A stretch of DNA of 64,000 nucleotides from Hymenobacter taeanensis (GCF_013137895.1 NZ_CP053538.1:1177501-1241500), one strand, 5' to 3'. Positions 35,533 through 42,960 are shown, counted from the first letter of the stretch. Notes: a model not told the origin generated them from the letters alone. Made by a program: numbers and translations.

Positions 35533-36696
35533 TCACCGTTTCTCACAAACGCCTGCCAAGCCCCGAATGGAGCGGCCCAGAAACCGGCGCACGCGGTGGA
35601 GCTGCCCAAACCGGATGAGGCGGTTGTGGCTGGCAATGTGGCCGTAGCGGAATTCGATGGTAAGCAAGCAGGTATCCAGGTCTACGGCCTCAATGAAGTA
35701 GAACAGCAGGGAATTGGGGAAAATCCGGAAGTGCGAAATCTTTTCCACATACTCCATCTGGCCTTCATCGTCCTCAAACTGCTGCACCGTCTGGAAGTCA
35801 ATCTGGCCCTGAAAGATATCTACCTTATAGCTAGTGCCCAGACGCCCTGCTTTGGTAACATCATAGTGCACGGCCGTGGCCCCCTCCATCCAGCGGGGGC
35901 GCAGCCGGAAGTTGCTGAGCACCCGCAACAGATAAGGGGCCGGCACCCCGATGGCACGGCGCACCTTCAGCACGCAGCTGCGCGCGGGCTTAGTATGAGC
36001 AGAGGCGGGTGCATTGAGCAGCAGGCGCAGGGGCGAGAGGTGGGCGTAGCGGTAGGCCACCTCGCCTAGGTGGTCATAAAATGCTGAACCATGGAGCAGG
36101 CGCGTCCAGGAGAAGCTGCGGGCCAGCTCGGCGGGCGTTTGGGTTTGCACGTAGCCTTCCGAGAGCAATATGTACTCTGAGCCCATGATGTTGTTTTTGA
36201 GCAGACGATGCACCACAATTACATCGCGGCCCATGAGCTTGGTGTACTCTCTTATTTGCGCCACGCTCACCCGGCCATAGTGCACAATAATCTTGAGGGT
36301 AAGCACGTGCTCGGCCAGGGCGGCACTTAGCTCAGAACCCGTGTCTCGCTCTACCAAGCGCAGGTAGTTCTGAAAGTCGAGGTAAATCCGGCGGCACTGC
36401 TGCACCAGTTCCCGGATGGGCGGGGGCGGCCCCAGCCGGTAAAACAGCACCGCATCGCCCTGAATCTCATTTACCTGCAGGTTCAGCATGTTGGCCTCAA
36501 TGAGAATCTCCAGCAGATCGGCTACCAGAAACGGCGCTTCTGGGCTCCCCGATTCCTCGATAAATCGGGTAAAGCCGCTGATATCGGGAATGAAGAGCAG
36601 GGCCGGTACCATGCCATCATCGTCCGCCTCAGCGGTAAAGACGCGGCCGGCGCCGGCAGCCCGGCGCGCCGCGCGCATATCATCCAACAAGCCCAT
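35533..36696 (-). CDS. DUF2652 protein: class III nucleotide-cyclase-like domain plus C-terminal SRPBCC-like region
   Basis: A 387-residue protein, start chosen at the ATG of 36696. Residues 30-180 follow the class III cyclase homology domain: FIPDISGFTRFIE with metal-ligand Asp38, and NEIQGDAVLFYR with the second metal Asp81. The residue four before Asp81 is Glu77, the position that is Lys in adenylate and Glu in guanylate cyclases. The transition-state motif is altered: in MGRDVIVVHRLLK the usual Asn is Ile160, while the Arg is kept (Arg164). Residues 230-385 resemble the DUF2652/SRPBCC-like C-terminal part (WMEGATAVHYDV, GTSYKVDIFQG). No membrane segment. Activity is uncertain: metal sites are intact but one catalytic residue is missing. 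Confidence 0.75.
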   Translation of the reverse strand: MGLLDDMRAARRAAGAGRVFTAEADDDGMVPALLFIPDISGFTRFIEESGSPEAPFLVADLLEILIEANMLNLQVNEIQGDAVLFYRLGPPPPIRELVQQCRRIYLDFQNYLRLVERDTGSELSAALAEHVLTLKIIVHYGRVSVAQIREYTKLMGRDVIVVHRLLKNNIMGSEYILLSEGYVQTQTPAELARSFSWTRLLHGSAFYDHLGEVAYRYAHLSPLRLLLNAPASAHTKPARSCVLKVRRAIGVPAPYLLRVLSNFRLRPRWMEGATAVHYDVTKAGRLGTSYKVDIFQGQIDFQTVQQFEDDEGQMEYVEKISHFRIFPNSLLFYFIEAVDLDTCLLTIEFRYGHIASHNRLIRFGQLHRVRRFLGRSIRGLAGVCEKR

Positions 36697-36791
36697 GCAG
36701 CAGGAAGAGAGAGGTAAACAGAGGAGAATAGCTGGTGGTACTTCCCACAAGGTACATCCTGCACCCTATACGCCCGCACGTAGCTCGTAAG

Positions 36792-36823
36792 TTTGGGCAA
36801 CCGCCCCTTTCGCCGTAGCTTTG
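36792..36823 (+). promoter_or_regulatory. Promoter of tRNA-Arg: TTTG - 20 bp - TAGCTTTG
   Basis: TTTG at 36792-36795 and TAGCTTTG at 36816-36823 with a 20-bp spacer match the Bacteroidota -33/-7 consensus (TTG and TAnnTTTG) exactly. Transcription would begin a few bases before the mature tRNA end. Confidence 0.8.
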
Positions 36824-36837
36824 TTAAGATTCACTCC

Positions 36838-36909
36838 GGCTGCGTAGTTCAACGGATAGAATAGGCGTTTCCTAAACGCTTGATATGGGTTCGATTCCCG
36901 TCGCGGCTA
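36838..36909 (+). tRNA. tRNA-Arg (anticodon CCT)
   Basis: The 72-nt sequence folds as a cloverleaf: acceptor GGCTGCG pairs with CGCGGCT (two G-T pairs, including the first), D arm GTTC/GAAT, anticodon arm GGCG TTTCCTAA CGCT region with CCT in the loop, and T arm ATGGG-TTCGATT-CCCGT. The discriminator is A and CCA is not encoded. It reads AGG codons. It has its own promoter and terminator, so it is a single-gene unit. Confidence 0.93.
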
Positions 36910-36912
36910 CAT

Positions 36913-36945
36913 AAAGCCCGCTTTCTGCTTCAGAAAGCGGGCTTT
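36913..36945 (+). terminator. Terminator of tRNA-Arg
   Basis: Perfect 15-bp stem AAAGCCCGCTTTCTG / CAGAAAGCGGGCTTT with a 3-nt loop, starting four bases after the tRNA and followed by TTG. Confidence 0.88.
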
Positions 36946-37014
36946 TGCTTGCCTATACAGTGCGCTGCCAGGCAGCAGTAGCGGGCCTATAGCGTAGCAA
37001 GAAAGCGAACTAGG

Positions 37015-37668
37015 CTATTTGATAAGGCCTTGGCTCATGGCATACCGAACAAGGGCTGCCGTGTTTTTGGCCTGCGTTTTCTCGATGATGTTCTGGCGGT
37101 GGGTTTCAATGGTGCGCTTGCTGGTGAAGAGCTTATCGGCAATTTCAGCGTTGGTCAGGCCCTCAGCAATAAGCCGCAGCACCTCCATCTCGCGGCTGGA
37201 TAAATCATTGTTTCGAGGAACCTCTACCGCGCTATACGCCGCCGTGGGGCAGCTTAGCAGTCGGTTAAGCGTAGAAATGCCCACCTCCGTACACAGGAAG
37301 CTTTGCCCGGTGGCTACCGTCCGGATGGCAAATACTATTTCGGTGCTTTCGGCGCTCTTTAGCACGTAGCCTAGCGCTCCGGCCTGCATAGCCCGATGCA
37401 CATACTCCTCATTATCGAGCATAGACAGAATCACCACTTGCACTCCTGGGTATTGTTTCTGCAGCAGCGGCATGGTAGCAAACCCGTCCAGCACCGGCAT
37501 ATTCAAATCCATGAGCAACACATCGGCGGGCGTTTGCGTGAGCAGGTCCAACACGCCTTGGCCGTGGCCAGCTTCGCCTACCACTTCTATGTCGGGTTCC
37601 CGAGCCAATAGGGCTCTGATTCCATCGCGCAGGATGGTATGGTCGTCGGCTAGCAGAACACGGATCAT
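37015..37668 (-). CDS. NarL/LuxR-type response regulator (orphan)
   Basis: A 217-residue two-domain regulator. The receiver (residues 1-120) begins MIRVLLADDHTILRDG with acidic Asp8-Asp9, phospho-acceptor Asp54 in LLMDLNMPVLDG, and Lys in LKSAEST. The C-terminal LuxR helix-turn-helix is LSSREMEVLRLIAEGLTNAEIA followed by LFTSKRTIETHRQNI. The start at 37668 puts the first receiver strand at the N-terminus. No kinase gene is adjacent; the nearest are the PAS kinase 28 kb away. It is divergent from the STAS-like gene, with a 346-bp gap that holds only the promoter element described at 37980. Confidence 0.93.
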   Translation of the reverse strand: MIRVLLADDHTILRDGIRALLAREPDIEVVGEAGHGQGVLDLLTQTPADVLLMDLNMPVLDGFATMPLLQKQYPGVQVVILSMLDNEEYVHRAMQAGALGYVLKSAESTEIVFAIRTVATGQSFLCTEVGISTLNRLLSCPTAAYSAVEVPRNNDLSSREMEVLRLIAEGLTNAEIADKLFTSKRTIETHRQNIIEKTQAKNTAALVRYAMSQGLIK

Positions 37669-37979
37669 AGGTGTAGCGGCAAAGAGGTAAGCGAGCAACA
37701 ATAGGCGTGGCCGAAGTTCCGGCAGCTAGGCTACCTACGTAGAACCCGTGGTTAGGATAAGCTCCCAGGTCACATTCTGGCTAGTGGCACGCCAAAGAAC
37801 AAACCGGCCCGCTCTACACCGTGGCAGAGTAGCTAAGCACCAGTGTCCGGCCTGGTTGCTACGGATTACATCACAGAGCCCCACTGCAACATTGCAGGCC
37901 TTGTAACGTTATGAGGCTATGCGTATTAGCCGCTAAGTTATACCGTATTTACCCTGACTAACGCACCACCACGCCTGCT

Positions 37980-37987
37980 TATATTTG
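37980..37987 (+). promoter_or_regulatory. Candidate -7 element for the STAS-like gene
   Basis: TATATTTG matches TAnnTTTG and lies 27 bp before the ATG at 38015; no clear -33 TTG. The remaining sequence from 37669 to 37979 shows no other feature. Confidence 0.5.
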
Positions 37988-38014
37988 AGTATCTGCTGCC
38001 TTTGCGCTCAAGCC

Positions 38015-38386
38015 ATGGAAGTCTACCGTGAAATACTGCCCCAGAGTTATTTGCTGATCCTGACTGAGTCTGAGCCCGAAGACCTGACGCCTCTCTCCTA
38101 TGCACTGCGGTTGGCTAGCCGGAGCGGGAAGAACAGCATCTGGATAGATTGTAGCCACCTGCCCAAAATGCCATTCAGTGTTTTGCGGGTACTAGTTCGC
38201 TACTACCGGCGGCTGCGGGTGCGCAATATTTCCCTGGTGCTGTGCCACGTAGGCGACGCAACCCATCAGCAAATGGCCAAGCTACCTACCACGCTGTGCC
38301 CGCCAGTAGTGCCTTCCTTGCTGGACGCCGAACGGTACTGCCAAACGGCTCACCCCGTTTCTCACCGGACGCGCCGCGCTGCCTAA
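38015..38386 (+). CDS. Small STAS-like protein
   Basis: A 123-residue soluble protein, start at the ATG of 38015. The order of elements suits a STAS / anti-sigma-factor-antagonist fold: a first strand pair (YLLILTESEPEDLTPLSYAL), a helix, then a strand with Asp (KNSIWIDCSHLP, residues about 38-50), a helix with RVLVRYYRRLRVR, and a strand ISLVLCHVGD. In true antagonists a Ser follows the Asp strand and is phosphorylated; here the strand reads DCSHLPKM, with Ser in roughly the right place. This is a weak family call. Next gene is convergent, 14 bp away. Confidence 0.55.
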   Translation: MEVYREILPQSYLLILTESEPEDLTPLSYALRLASRSGKNSIWIDCSHLPKMPFSVLRVLVRYYRRLRVRNISLVLCHVGDATHQQMAKLPTTLCPPVVPSLLDAERYCQTAHPVSHRTRRAA

Positions 38387-38399
38387 GTCAGTGGGCCCA

Positions 38400-39092
38400 C
38401 TATAGCAGGCCGGCCAGGCCGCTTATGGTGAGGGCCACAACAGCCGTATTAAACCCAAAGGAAAGCAGGCCGTGCAGCAACGCCAGCCGCCGGATTCCGC
38501 GGTCGGAAATACTCACGTCGGCGGTTTGGGCGGTCATGCCAATTACGAAGGCGAAGTAGGCGAAATCGAGGTAGTCTGGCTCCGGTTCACTACCCGGAAA
38601 CTCTAGGCCACCTTCCTGCCGGCCATTACTGGTGGCATTGTAAAACAGATGAGCGTAGCGCAAGGTAAACAGCGTGTGCACTAGCAGCCACGCCATAAGC
38701 ACACTTAGACTCCCTATTAGTATGTGCATTACCAGCAGTGGTGCAGGCCCTTGGCGCATAGACGAGAGCAGGAGAACCACGGCTATTAAACTGGCTGTAG
38801 CCGCCGTGAGCACCACAGCAAACGACAGCACCCGGCCGGGGTCTTCGCGAGTGGCAAAGCTGCGCAGGTGGCCTACATTAGCGGTAAGAATTATGGCCCA
38901 GGTGATAAGCAGGGTACTGACCGCAAATCCATCCCAGGCGGCCAGCAGGCGCAGCATCAGAGGCCAGGCGCCAGGCAAGAGCCAGTAGAGCAACAGCGCC
39001 GGTAACGCTCCGAGCGAGAGGCGTTTCCAGGTGGCCAGCCGCGTGAGACGGTGGAAACCCCTTGAGCTGCGGGCAGGAGCAGATGTGGCCAT
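38400..39092 (-). CDS. DUF1345 integral membrane protein
   Basis: A 230-residue protein with about five membrane helices (LSLGALPALLLYWLLPGAW, LLITWAIILTANVG, VLSFAVVLTAATASLIAVVLLL, LLVMHILIGSLSVLMAWLLVH, and the C-terminal GFNTAVVALTISGL). The segment PDYLDFAYFAFVIGMTAQTADV followed by R(R)LALLHGLLSFGFNT is the conserved DUF1345 core. The start at 39092 is preferred; a longer frame begins at 39137. The function of the family is unknown. The 3' end is only 14 bp from the convergent STAS-like gene. Confidence 0.85.
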   Translation of the reverse strand: MATSAPARSSRGFHRLTRLATWKRLSLGALPALLLYWLLPGAWPLMLRLLAAWDGFAVSTLLITWAIILTANVGHLRSFATREDPGRVLSFAVVLTAATASLIAVVLLLSSMRQGPAPLLVMHILIGSLSVLMAWLLVHTLFTLRYAHLFYNATSNGRQEGGLEFPGSEPEPDYLDFAYFAFVIGMTAQTADVSISDRGIRRLALLHGLLSFGFNTAVVALTISGLAGLL

Positions 39093-39148
39093 AGCATCGA
39101 CGGAATGAAATATTCTGCGTAAGCTACGGCGTCTCAACTGTTGCGCAC

Positions 39149-40636
39149 ATGAATTCTGCTCCGCTCTCCGGCCTTTACGCCCCCTCCCTCAGCCTGCTTA
39201 CCGACCTCTATCAGGTTACCATGGCCTACGGCTACTGGCAACAAGGCATGCAAGACCGCGAGGCGGTGTTTCACCTTTACTTTCGCCGCCCACCCTTTGA
39301 TGGAGGCTATGCTGTGTGCGCCGGACTGGCCTACGCCGCCGATTGGCTACAGAACCTGCACTTTTCCGCAGACGACCTGGCCTACCTGGGCAGCCTCAAA
39401 AGCGCAAAAGGAGGAGTCCTGTTCCCCCAGGACTTTCTGGACTACCTGCGCGACCTGAAGTTTACCTGCGATGTGGACGCCATTGCCGAGGGCACTGTGG
39501 TTTTCGCCAACGAGCCACTAATTCGGGTACAAGGCCCTCTATTACAGGCGCAACTCATAGAAACGGCGCTGCTCACGCTGGTAAACTTTCAAACGCTGGT
39601 AGCCACCAAAGCCGTCCGTATCCGGGAGGCGGCCGGCGACGATACAGTGCTGGAGTTTGGCCTGCGTCGCGCCCAGGGCTTTGATGGGGGCCTCAGCGCC
39701 AGCCGCGCCGCTTACTTAGGTGGGGTTGATGCTACCTCCAATGTGCTGGCCGGGCAGCGCTTCAACATTCCGGTGAAGGGCACCCACGCCCACAGCTGGG
39801 TAATGGCGTTTAAGGATGAGGCCGAAGCCTTCACGGCCTACGCCAAAGCCTTCCCCGACGACTCCGTGTTCCTGGTGGATACCTACGATACGCTGGAAGG
39901 CGTGCGCAACGCCATTAAAGTGGCCCGCGAAATGCGCGCCAACGGCCACGAGCTAGGTGGTATCCGCCTTGACTCTGGTGACCTGGCCTACCTCAGCCGC
40001 GAGGCCCGCGCCCTGCTCAACGAGGCCGGGTTCCCGAACGTGCGCATAGTAGCCAGCAACGACCTGGAGGAAAACCTCATTACCAGCCTCAAGCTGCAAG
40101 GCGCTAAAATTGATACCTGGGGTATAGGTACCCAACTCGTAACGGCCTACGACCAGCCGGCCCTGGGAGGTGTGTACAAGATGGCCGCCCTGCGCAAACC
40201 TGACGACTCGGGCTGGGACTTCACCATCAAGCTCTCCGAGCAGCTAGCCAAAACCAGCATCCCCGGCATCCTGCAGGTGCGCCGCTACGAAAACGAGAAA
40301 GGCCAACCCCGCGCCGACATGCTCTACAATACCGCCGAGCCTCTCCCCGACCAACTCACCATCATCGACCCCAGTGACTACACCCGCCGCCGCCCTGTGC
40401 GCGCCGATGCCCCCTACCGGGAACTGCTGGAGCCCATCTTCCGGGGCGGTGAGTTGGTGCATCAGTTGCCTACCCTACAGGAAAGCCGGGCACGCGCCCA
40501 GCGGGAGGTCCTCAGCCTCGACCCCAGTATTCGCCGCTTCCTAAACCCCCACACCTACCCTGTAGGCCTGGAAGAAAGCCTCAATACCTTCCGCACCAAC
40601 CTGATTCTGGAGAAACGCCCGCTGCGGCCGGCATAA
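39149..40636 (+). CDS. pncB: Nicotinate phosphoribosyltransferase
   Basis: PncB makes nicotinate mononucleotide from nicotinate and PRPP, the first step of the Preiss-Handler NAD salvage route. The 495-residue product has the family signatures: LLTDLYQVTMAYGYWQ at the N-terminus, FRRPPFDGGYAVCAGL, EFGLRRAQGFDGGLSASRAAYLGG, GTHAHSWVMAF with His213 and His215 (one of which is phosphorylated in the family), DTYDTLEGVRNAI, IRLDSGDLAYLS and IVASNDLEE in the phosphate-binding sheet. The gene ends LILEKRPLRPA; a diverged copy of this last segment lies 540 bp downstream. Divergent from the DUF1345 gene. Confidence 0.94.
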   Translation: MNSAPLSGLYAPSLSLLTDLYQVTMAYGYWQQGMQDREAVFHLYFRRPPFDGGYAVCAGLAYAADWLQNLHFSADDLAYLGSLKSAKGGVLFPQDFLDYLRDLKFTCDVDAIAEGTVVFANEPLIRVQGPLLQAQLIETALLTLVNFQTLVATKAVRIREAAGDDTVLEFGLRRAQGFDGGLSASRAAYLGGVDATSNVLAGQRFNIPVKGTHAHSWVMAFKDEAEAFTAYAKAFPDDSVFLVDTYDTLEGVRNAIKVAREMRANGHELGGIRLDSGDLAYLSREARALLNEAGFPNVRIVASNDLEENLITSLKLQGAKIDTWGIGTQLVTAYDQPALGGVYKMAALRKPDDSGWDFTIKLSEQLAKTSIPGILQVRRYENEKGQPRADMLYNTAEPLPDQLTIIDPSDYTRRRPVRADAPYRELLEPIFRGGELVHQLPTLQESRARAQREVLSLDPSIRRFLNPHTYPVGLEESLNTFRTNLILEKRPLRPA

Positions 40637-40645
40637 GGAAGCACA

Positions 40646-41104
40646 TTGAATTCTAAGAAATTATTCTACGCTACGTTGTGTGCAGGCCTATGCATTAATT
40701 GCCAGCGAAATCTTAGTAGCAGTAGCGGCACTCCTTTCAGTGCCGAAGGCACTGAAAGGAGTGTAATAGTAAGTGGTAAGCTATACCCACCACACCCACA
40801 AGATTCCACCGTATTGCTTCAAGAGTTTGATATGGTCTTTGTTCGCCGTGACAACGGCCATGACACAGAAGTAATTGTCAGTGAACACAATTCAAGCCCA
40901 GGAACCTATAAAGCAAAACTGATGGCAGGCCAGTTCTATTGGGCTTATCTGCGACTGATTTCACGTGACTGCCAGGCTGAAACCTGGGAAATATTTATCC
41001 CTGACAATAGCGCAGGCAAATGGAAGCATGATTTCTACTTATCAGCCCCTGATAGTACCGAGTATGGTGGCTGCTTAGCCGGTTGGCACTACAAGCAGTT
41101 ATAG
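40646..41104 (+). CDS. Hypothetical lipoprotein-like protein in an AT-richer segment
   Basis: A 152-residue protein of unknown function, starting at a TTG (40646), nine bases after pncB. The N-terminus KKLFYATLCAGLCINCQRN looks like a lipoprotein signal with candidate lipidated Cys19, followed by a Ser-rich stretch. The mature part is beta-rich (TVLLQEFDMVFVRRD, GTYKAKLMAGQFYWAYLRLIS, WKHDFYLSAPDS) and has two further Cys. Base composition is visibly lower in GC than both neighbours, and pncB sequence remnants flank the far side, so it may have been acquired recently. I do not recognise the family. Confidence 0.55.
   Translation: MNSKKLFYATLCAGLCINCQRNLSSSSGTPFSAEGTERSVIVSGKLYPPHPQDSTVLLQEFDMVFVRRDNGHDTEVIVSEHNSSPGTYKAKLMAGQFYWAYLRLISRDCQAETWEIFIPDNSAGKWKHDFYLSAPDSTEYGGCLAGWHYKQL
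40729..40763. repeat. 16-bp perfect inverted repeat inside a coding sequence
   Basis: CACTCCTTTCAGTGCC and its complement with a 3-nt GAA loop, within codons 28-40 of the hypothetical gene at 40646. No T run follows. It could form an mRNA hairpin that affects translation. Confidence 0.6.
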
Positions 41105-41176
41105 ATTCTAACTAGATATACCGCCAATGAATAAGGAGAAACCCGACACTCTAGCGGCTAGCTGAGACTATATACA

Positions 41177-41203
41177 CTGATTCTAGAGAAACGGCCGCTA
41201 CGC
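41177..41203 (+). pseudogene. Remnant of a diverged pncB 3' end
   Basis: In one frame this encodes LILEKRPLR, identical to the last-but-two nine residues of pncB (40601-40627). The DNA differs at four third positions (CTG/CTA, CGC/CGG, CTG/CTA, CGG/CGC), all silent. The match stops at both sides. Silent-only divergence suggests it came from a homologous pncB of another strain rather than from a recent local duplication. Confidence 0.5.
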
Positions 41204-41210
41204 TCGGTGT

Positions 41211-41252
41211 ACAAGCAAAGAAGGACCTAGTAGTAGGCCCTTCTTTGCTTGT
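41211..41252. terminator. Terminator between the pncB remnant and DUF4240 gene
   Basis: 14-bp perfect stem ACAAGCAAAGAAGG / CCTTCTTTGCTTGT with a further partly paired ACC/GGC. It directly follows the stop of the minus-strand DUF4240 gene and faces the upstream plus-strand unit. Confidence 0.7.
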
Positions 41253-41256
41253 TGTA

Positions 41257-41784
41257 TTAGTTAAACTTCTTCCAGAGCTTAGGCAGCAACTTCGGCAACT
41301 GGCTTTCAGTCCAGTCTTCGCCCTTCGTGACTGAGTCCGAATCGTAATCCAATCCGCGAGCAGCCGCTCTTTCCCTGGGGAAGGTATCGTCCTCCACGTC
41401 TTTGCCAGTGCGTTTTTGAAAAGCTGTAGTCGCAACAGATAGCAGCTCTTCAAAGTCTTGGTATGGAGCGTCAAGTACAGCGGCCAGCGTATCGGGCTTT
41501 TCCAGTGCAGCCTTGAAAACGCTTTCTCCTTGCCCAACCAGCCAGCACCGGAAATACAAGTAGCCGTCATCGGACACGTAGCCGTCTAGGATCTTCTGCG
41601 CAGCCATAATACCAAAATCATCGGCCTCAATCAGGCACTCGCATAGAAGGCACTCAAAATCAATTATCTCTTCGGGCGCATACTTTTCCAGGCTACTGAT
41701 TAGCTCTTTCTCCTGCAGCGCTTGGTCGCCACCCGAAGCCTGTTTGGCGGAATTTATTAACTGCCAGAATTCTCTCTTGTCCAT
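41257..41784 (-). CDS. DUF4240 family protein
   Basis: A 175-residue soluble acidic protein (start at 41784; a start three codons upstream is possible). The N-terminus DKREFWQLINSAKQASGG is the family signature (FW-x-LI), followed by helical LISSLEKYAPEEIIDFECLL, the middle DGYLYFRCWLVGQGESVF, and PYQDFEELLSVATTAFQKRTG. DUF4240 has no proven function; proteins of this family turn up singly and sometimes beside toxin genes, but there is no toxin gene here. It sits just past the low-GC insert. Confidence 0.75.
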   Translation of the reverse strand: MDKREFWQLINSAKQASGGDQALQEKELISSLEKYAPEEIIDFECLLCECLIEADDFGIMAAQKILDGYVSDDGYLYFRCWLVGQGESVFKAALEKPDTLAAVLDAPYQDFEELLSVATTAFQKRTGKDVEDDTFPRERAAARGLDYDSDSVTKGEDWTESQLPKLLPKLWKKFN

Positions 41785-41872
41785 TGCGTGCACTACTAGT
41801 GTAGGGCTAAATACGGCAAAACTCTACACTCTGTCAGCCAAAGCCTATACCTTCTAGGCCTCTTCCGGCAGC

Positions 41873-41880
41873 TATTTTTG
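41873..41880 (+). promoter_or_regulatory. Candidate -7 element for the HMA-domain gene
   Basis: TATTTTTG matches TAnnTTTG, about 78 bp before the ATG at 41959. No clear -33 TTG at normal spacing. Confidence 0.4.
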
Positions 41881-41958
41881 CAGGGCATTCGTTGTACTAG
41901 CTACTCACCCGCTGCTGGTCTCTTTCCTAGGCCACTGCAGCGCTAACTGATACTCACT

Positions 41959-42171
41959 ATGTCAACTTTAAAATTCAAAACCAGCATCAATTGCGGCAAC
42001 TGCGTGCGTGCCGTTACGCCTTTCCTCGACGCGGAAGCCAGCGTAGAAAAATGGAATGTTGACACCAATAGCCCCGAGAAGATTCTTACCGTGGAAGGTG
42101 AGAACCCCATTCCTGAGCTGATTATGAAATCAGTATCGCAGGCGGGGTTTGATATTGAGCCGGTAGCCTAG
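41959..42171 (+). CDS. Small HMA-domain metal-binding protein (copper-chaperone-like)
   Basis: A 70-residue single heavy-metal-associated domain. The fold order is strand (LKFKTSI), metal loop NCGNC (Cys12 and Cys15), helix (VRAVTPFLDAE), strands and the closing ISQAGFD-like motif (SVSQAGFDIEPV). The usual GMTCxxC loop is INCGNCV here, so both metal-binding cysteines are kept. Such proteins carry Cu(I) to P-type ATPases or regulators. No ATPase or regulator is adjacent. Start at the ATG with a good match of length to family members. Confidence 0.8.
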   Translation: MSTLKFKTSINCGNCVRAVTPFLDAEASVEKWNVDTNSPEKILTVEGENPIPELIMKSVSQAGFDIEPVA

Positions 42172-42266
42172 GTTTCTTTTTGCTTGCTTTACGTGGTTGG
42201 GTTGTGGCGCATGAGTCGTCAGGGCCCAGCCATTTTTTTGGCTACTCCTCAGCCACCGGCATAGCA

Positions 42267-42296
42267 TTGCTGCGGGTGGTGCTCTGAGTATCTTTG
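42267..42296 (+). promoter_or_regulatory. Promoter: TTG - 19 bp - TATCTTTG
   Basis: TTG at 42267-42269 and TATCTTTG at 42289-42296 with a 19-bp spacer fit the Bacteroidota consensus. Start of transcription would be about 105 nt before the ATG at 42409. Confidence 0.65.
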
Positions 42297-42408
42297 CCAG
42301 CACTTGCCCGCCGTAGCAAACGCTAAAGAATTATCGACTTAGCGTGCCCTCTTGCCGTATACAGTTTTTGCTTTCCGCTTCACCCAAAGCGTTTTACCCA
42401 CCCATCCT

Positions 42409-42960
42409 ATGAAAGCGTTCCTACCCTACTTGCTAGCACTGGTATGCAGTGCGGCAACGGCGCAAGAGGCACCCTACACCTTTTCGCTGCTGCCTCTTGA
42501 TAGCCAAACCCAGCAAGTGGTATACAGCGGGGCAGTGCCGGTAGCCAACGCCTCCAAAGCACAGCTGTTTTCACGGGCCCAGGGATGGGCAGCACAAAAG
42601 GCAACCTTCCGCAAAGCCGCGCCACAGCGTATCGGCCCGGAGGCGGGGGTGGTGAGTACCCATATCACACTTAAAACCGGGCAGGAAGCATACGGCTGTC
42701 TGGTTTCGGTATCAGTAAAAGACAGCCTCTACCACTACCAGCTCCACCACGTTACTTACACCAAATCAGACTATGCCCGGGCCGGGAAGTATAGCACCGG
42801 CCCCACCACTACCCGCATTGAGAAGCTGGTGTACACGCGCCCCAACAAGTACCGCGACAAGAAGCTGGCGGAAGTAGATACCCAACTCAAACGCCTGATC
42901 TATGACTTGCAGCAAGCCATGTTGGATAAACCCACCGATGGCTTAGCTACGCAGCTTTAA
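42409..42960 (+). CDS. Secreted DUF4468-like protein
   Basis: A 183-residue exported protein: signal peptide residues 1-18 (AFLPYLLALVCSAATAQ). The mature part follows the DUF4468 (TBP-like fold) pattern: a first strand QQVVYSGAVPV, a helix with LFSRAQGWAAQKA, a strand pair GVVSTHITL, and KDSLYHYQLHHVTYTK, then a C-terminal helix KLAEVDTQLKRLIYDLQQ. The function of this Bacteroidota family is unknown. A second member lies at 60767. Start at 42409 puts the signal peptide at the N-terminus. No close neighbours in the same direction. Confidence 0.72.
   Translation: MKAFLPYLLALVCSAATAQEAPYTFSLLPLDSQTQQVVYSGAVPVANASKAQLFSRAQGWAAQKATFRKAAPQRIGPEAGVVSTHITLKTGQEAYGCLVSVSVKDSLYHYQLHHVTYTKSDYARAGKYSTGPTTTRIEKLVYTRPNKYRDKKLAEVDTQLKRLIYDLQQAMLDKPTDGLATQL

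Noticed and set aside
34030..36696. Full Pycsar defence island
   Set aside because: No canonical PycC, no nearby restriction, toxin or phage genes; the pair is only reported as a candidate circuit.
41257..41784. DUF4240 protein as a toxin immunity protein
   Set aside because: No toxin or Rhs/contact-dependent gene adjacent; the family is also found alone.
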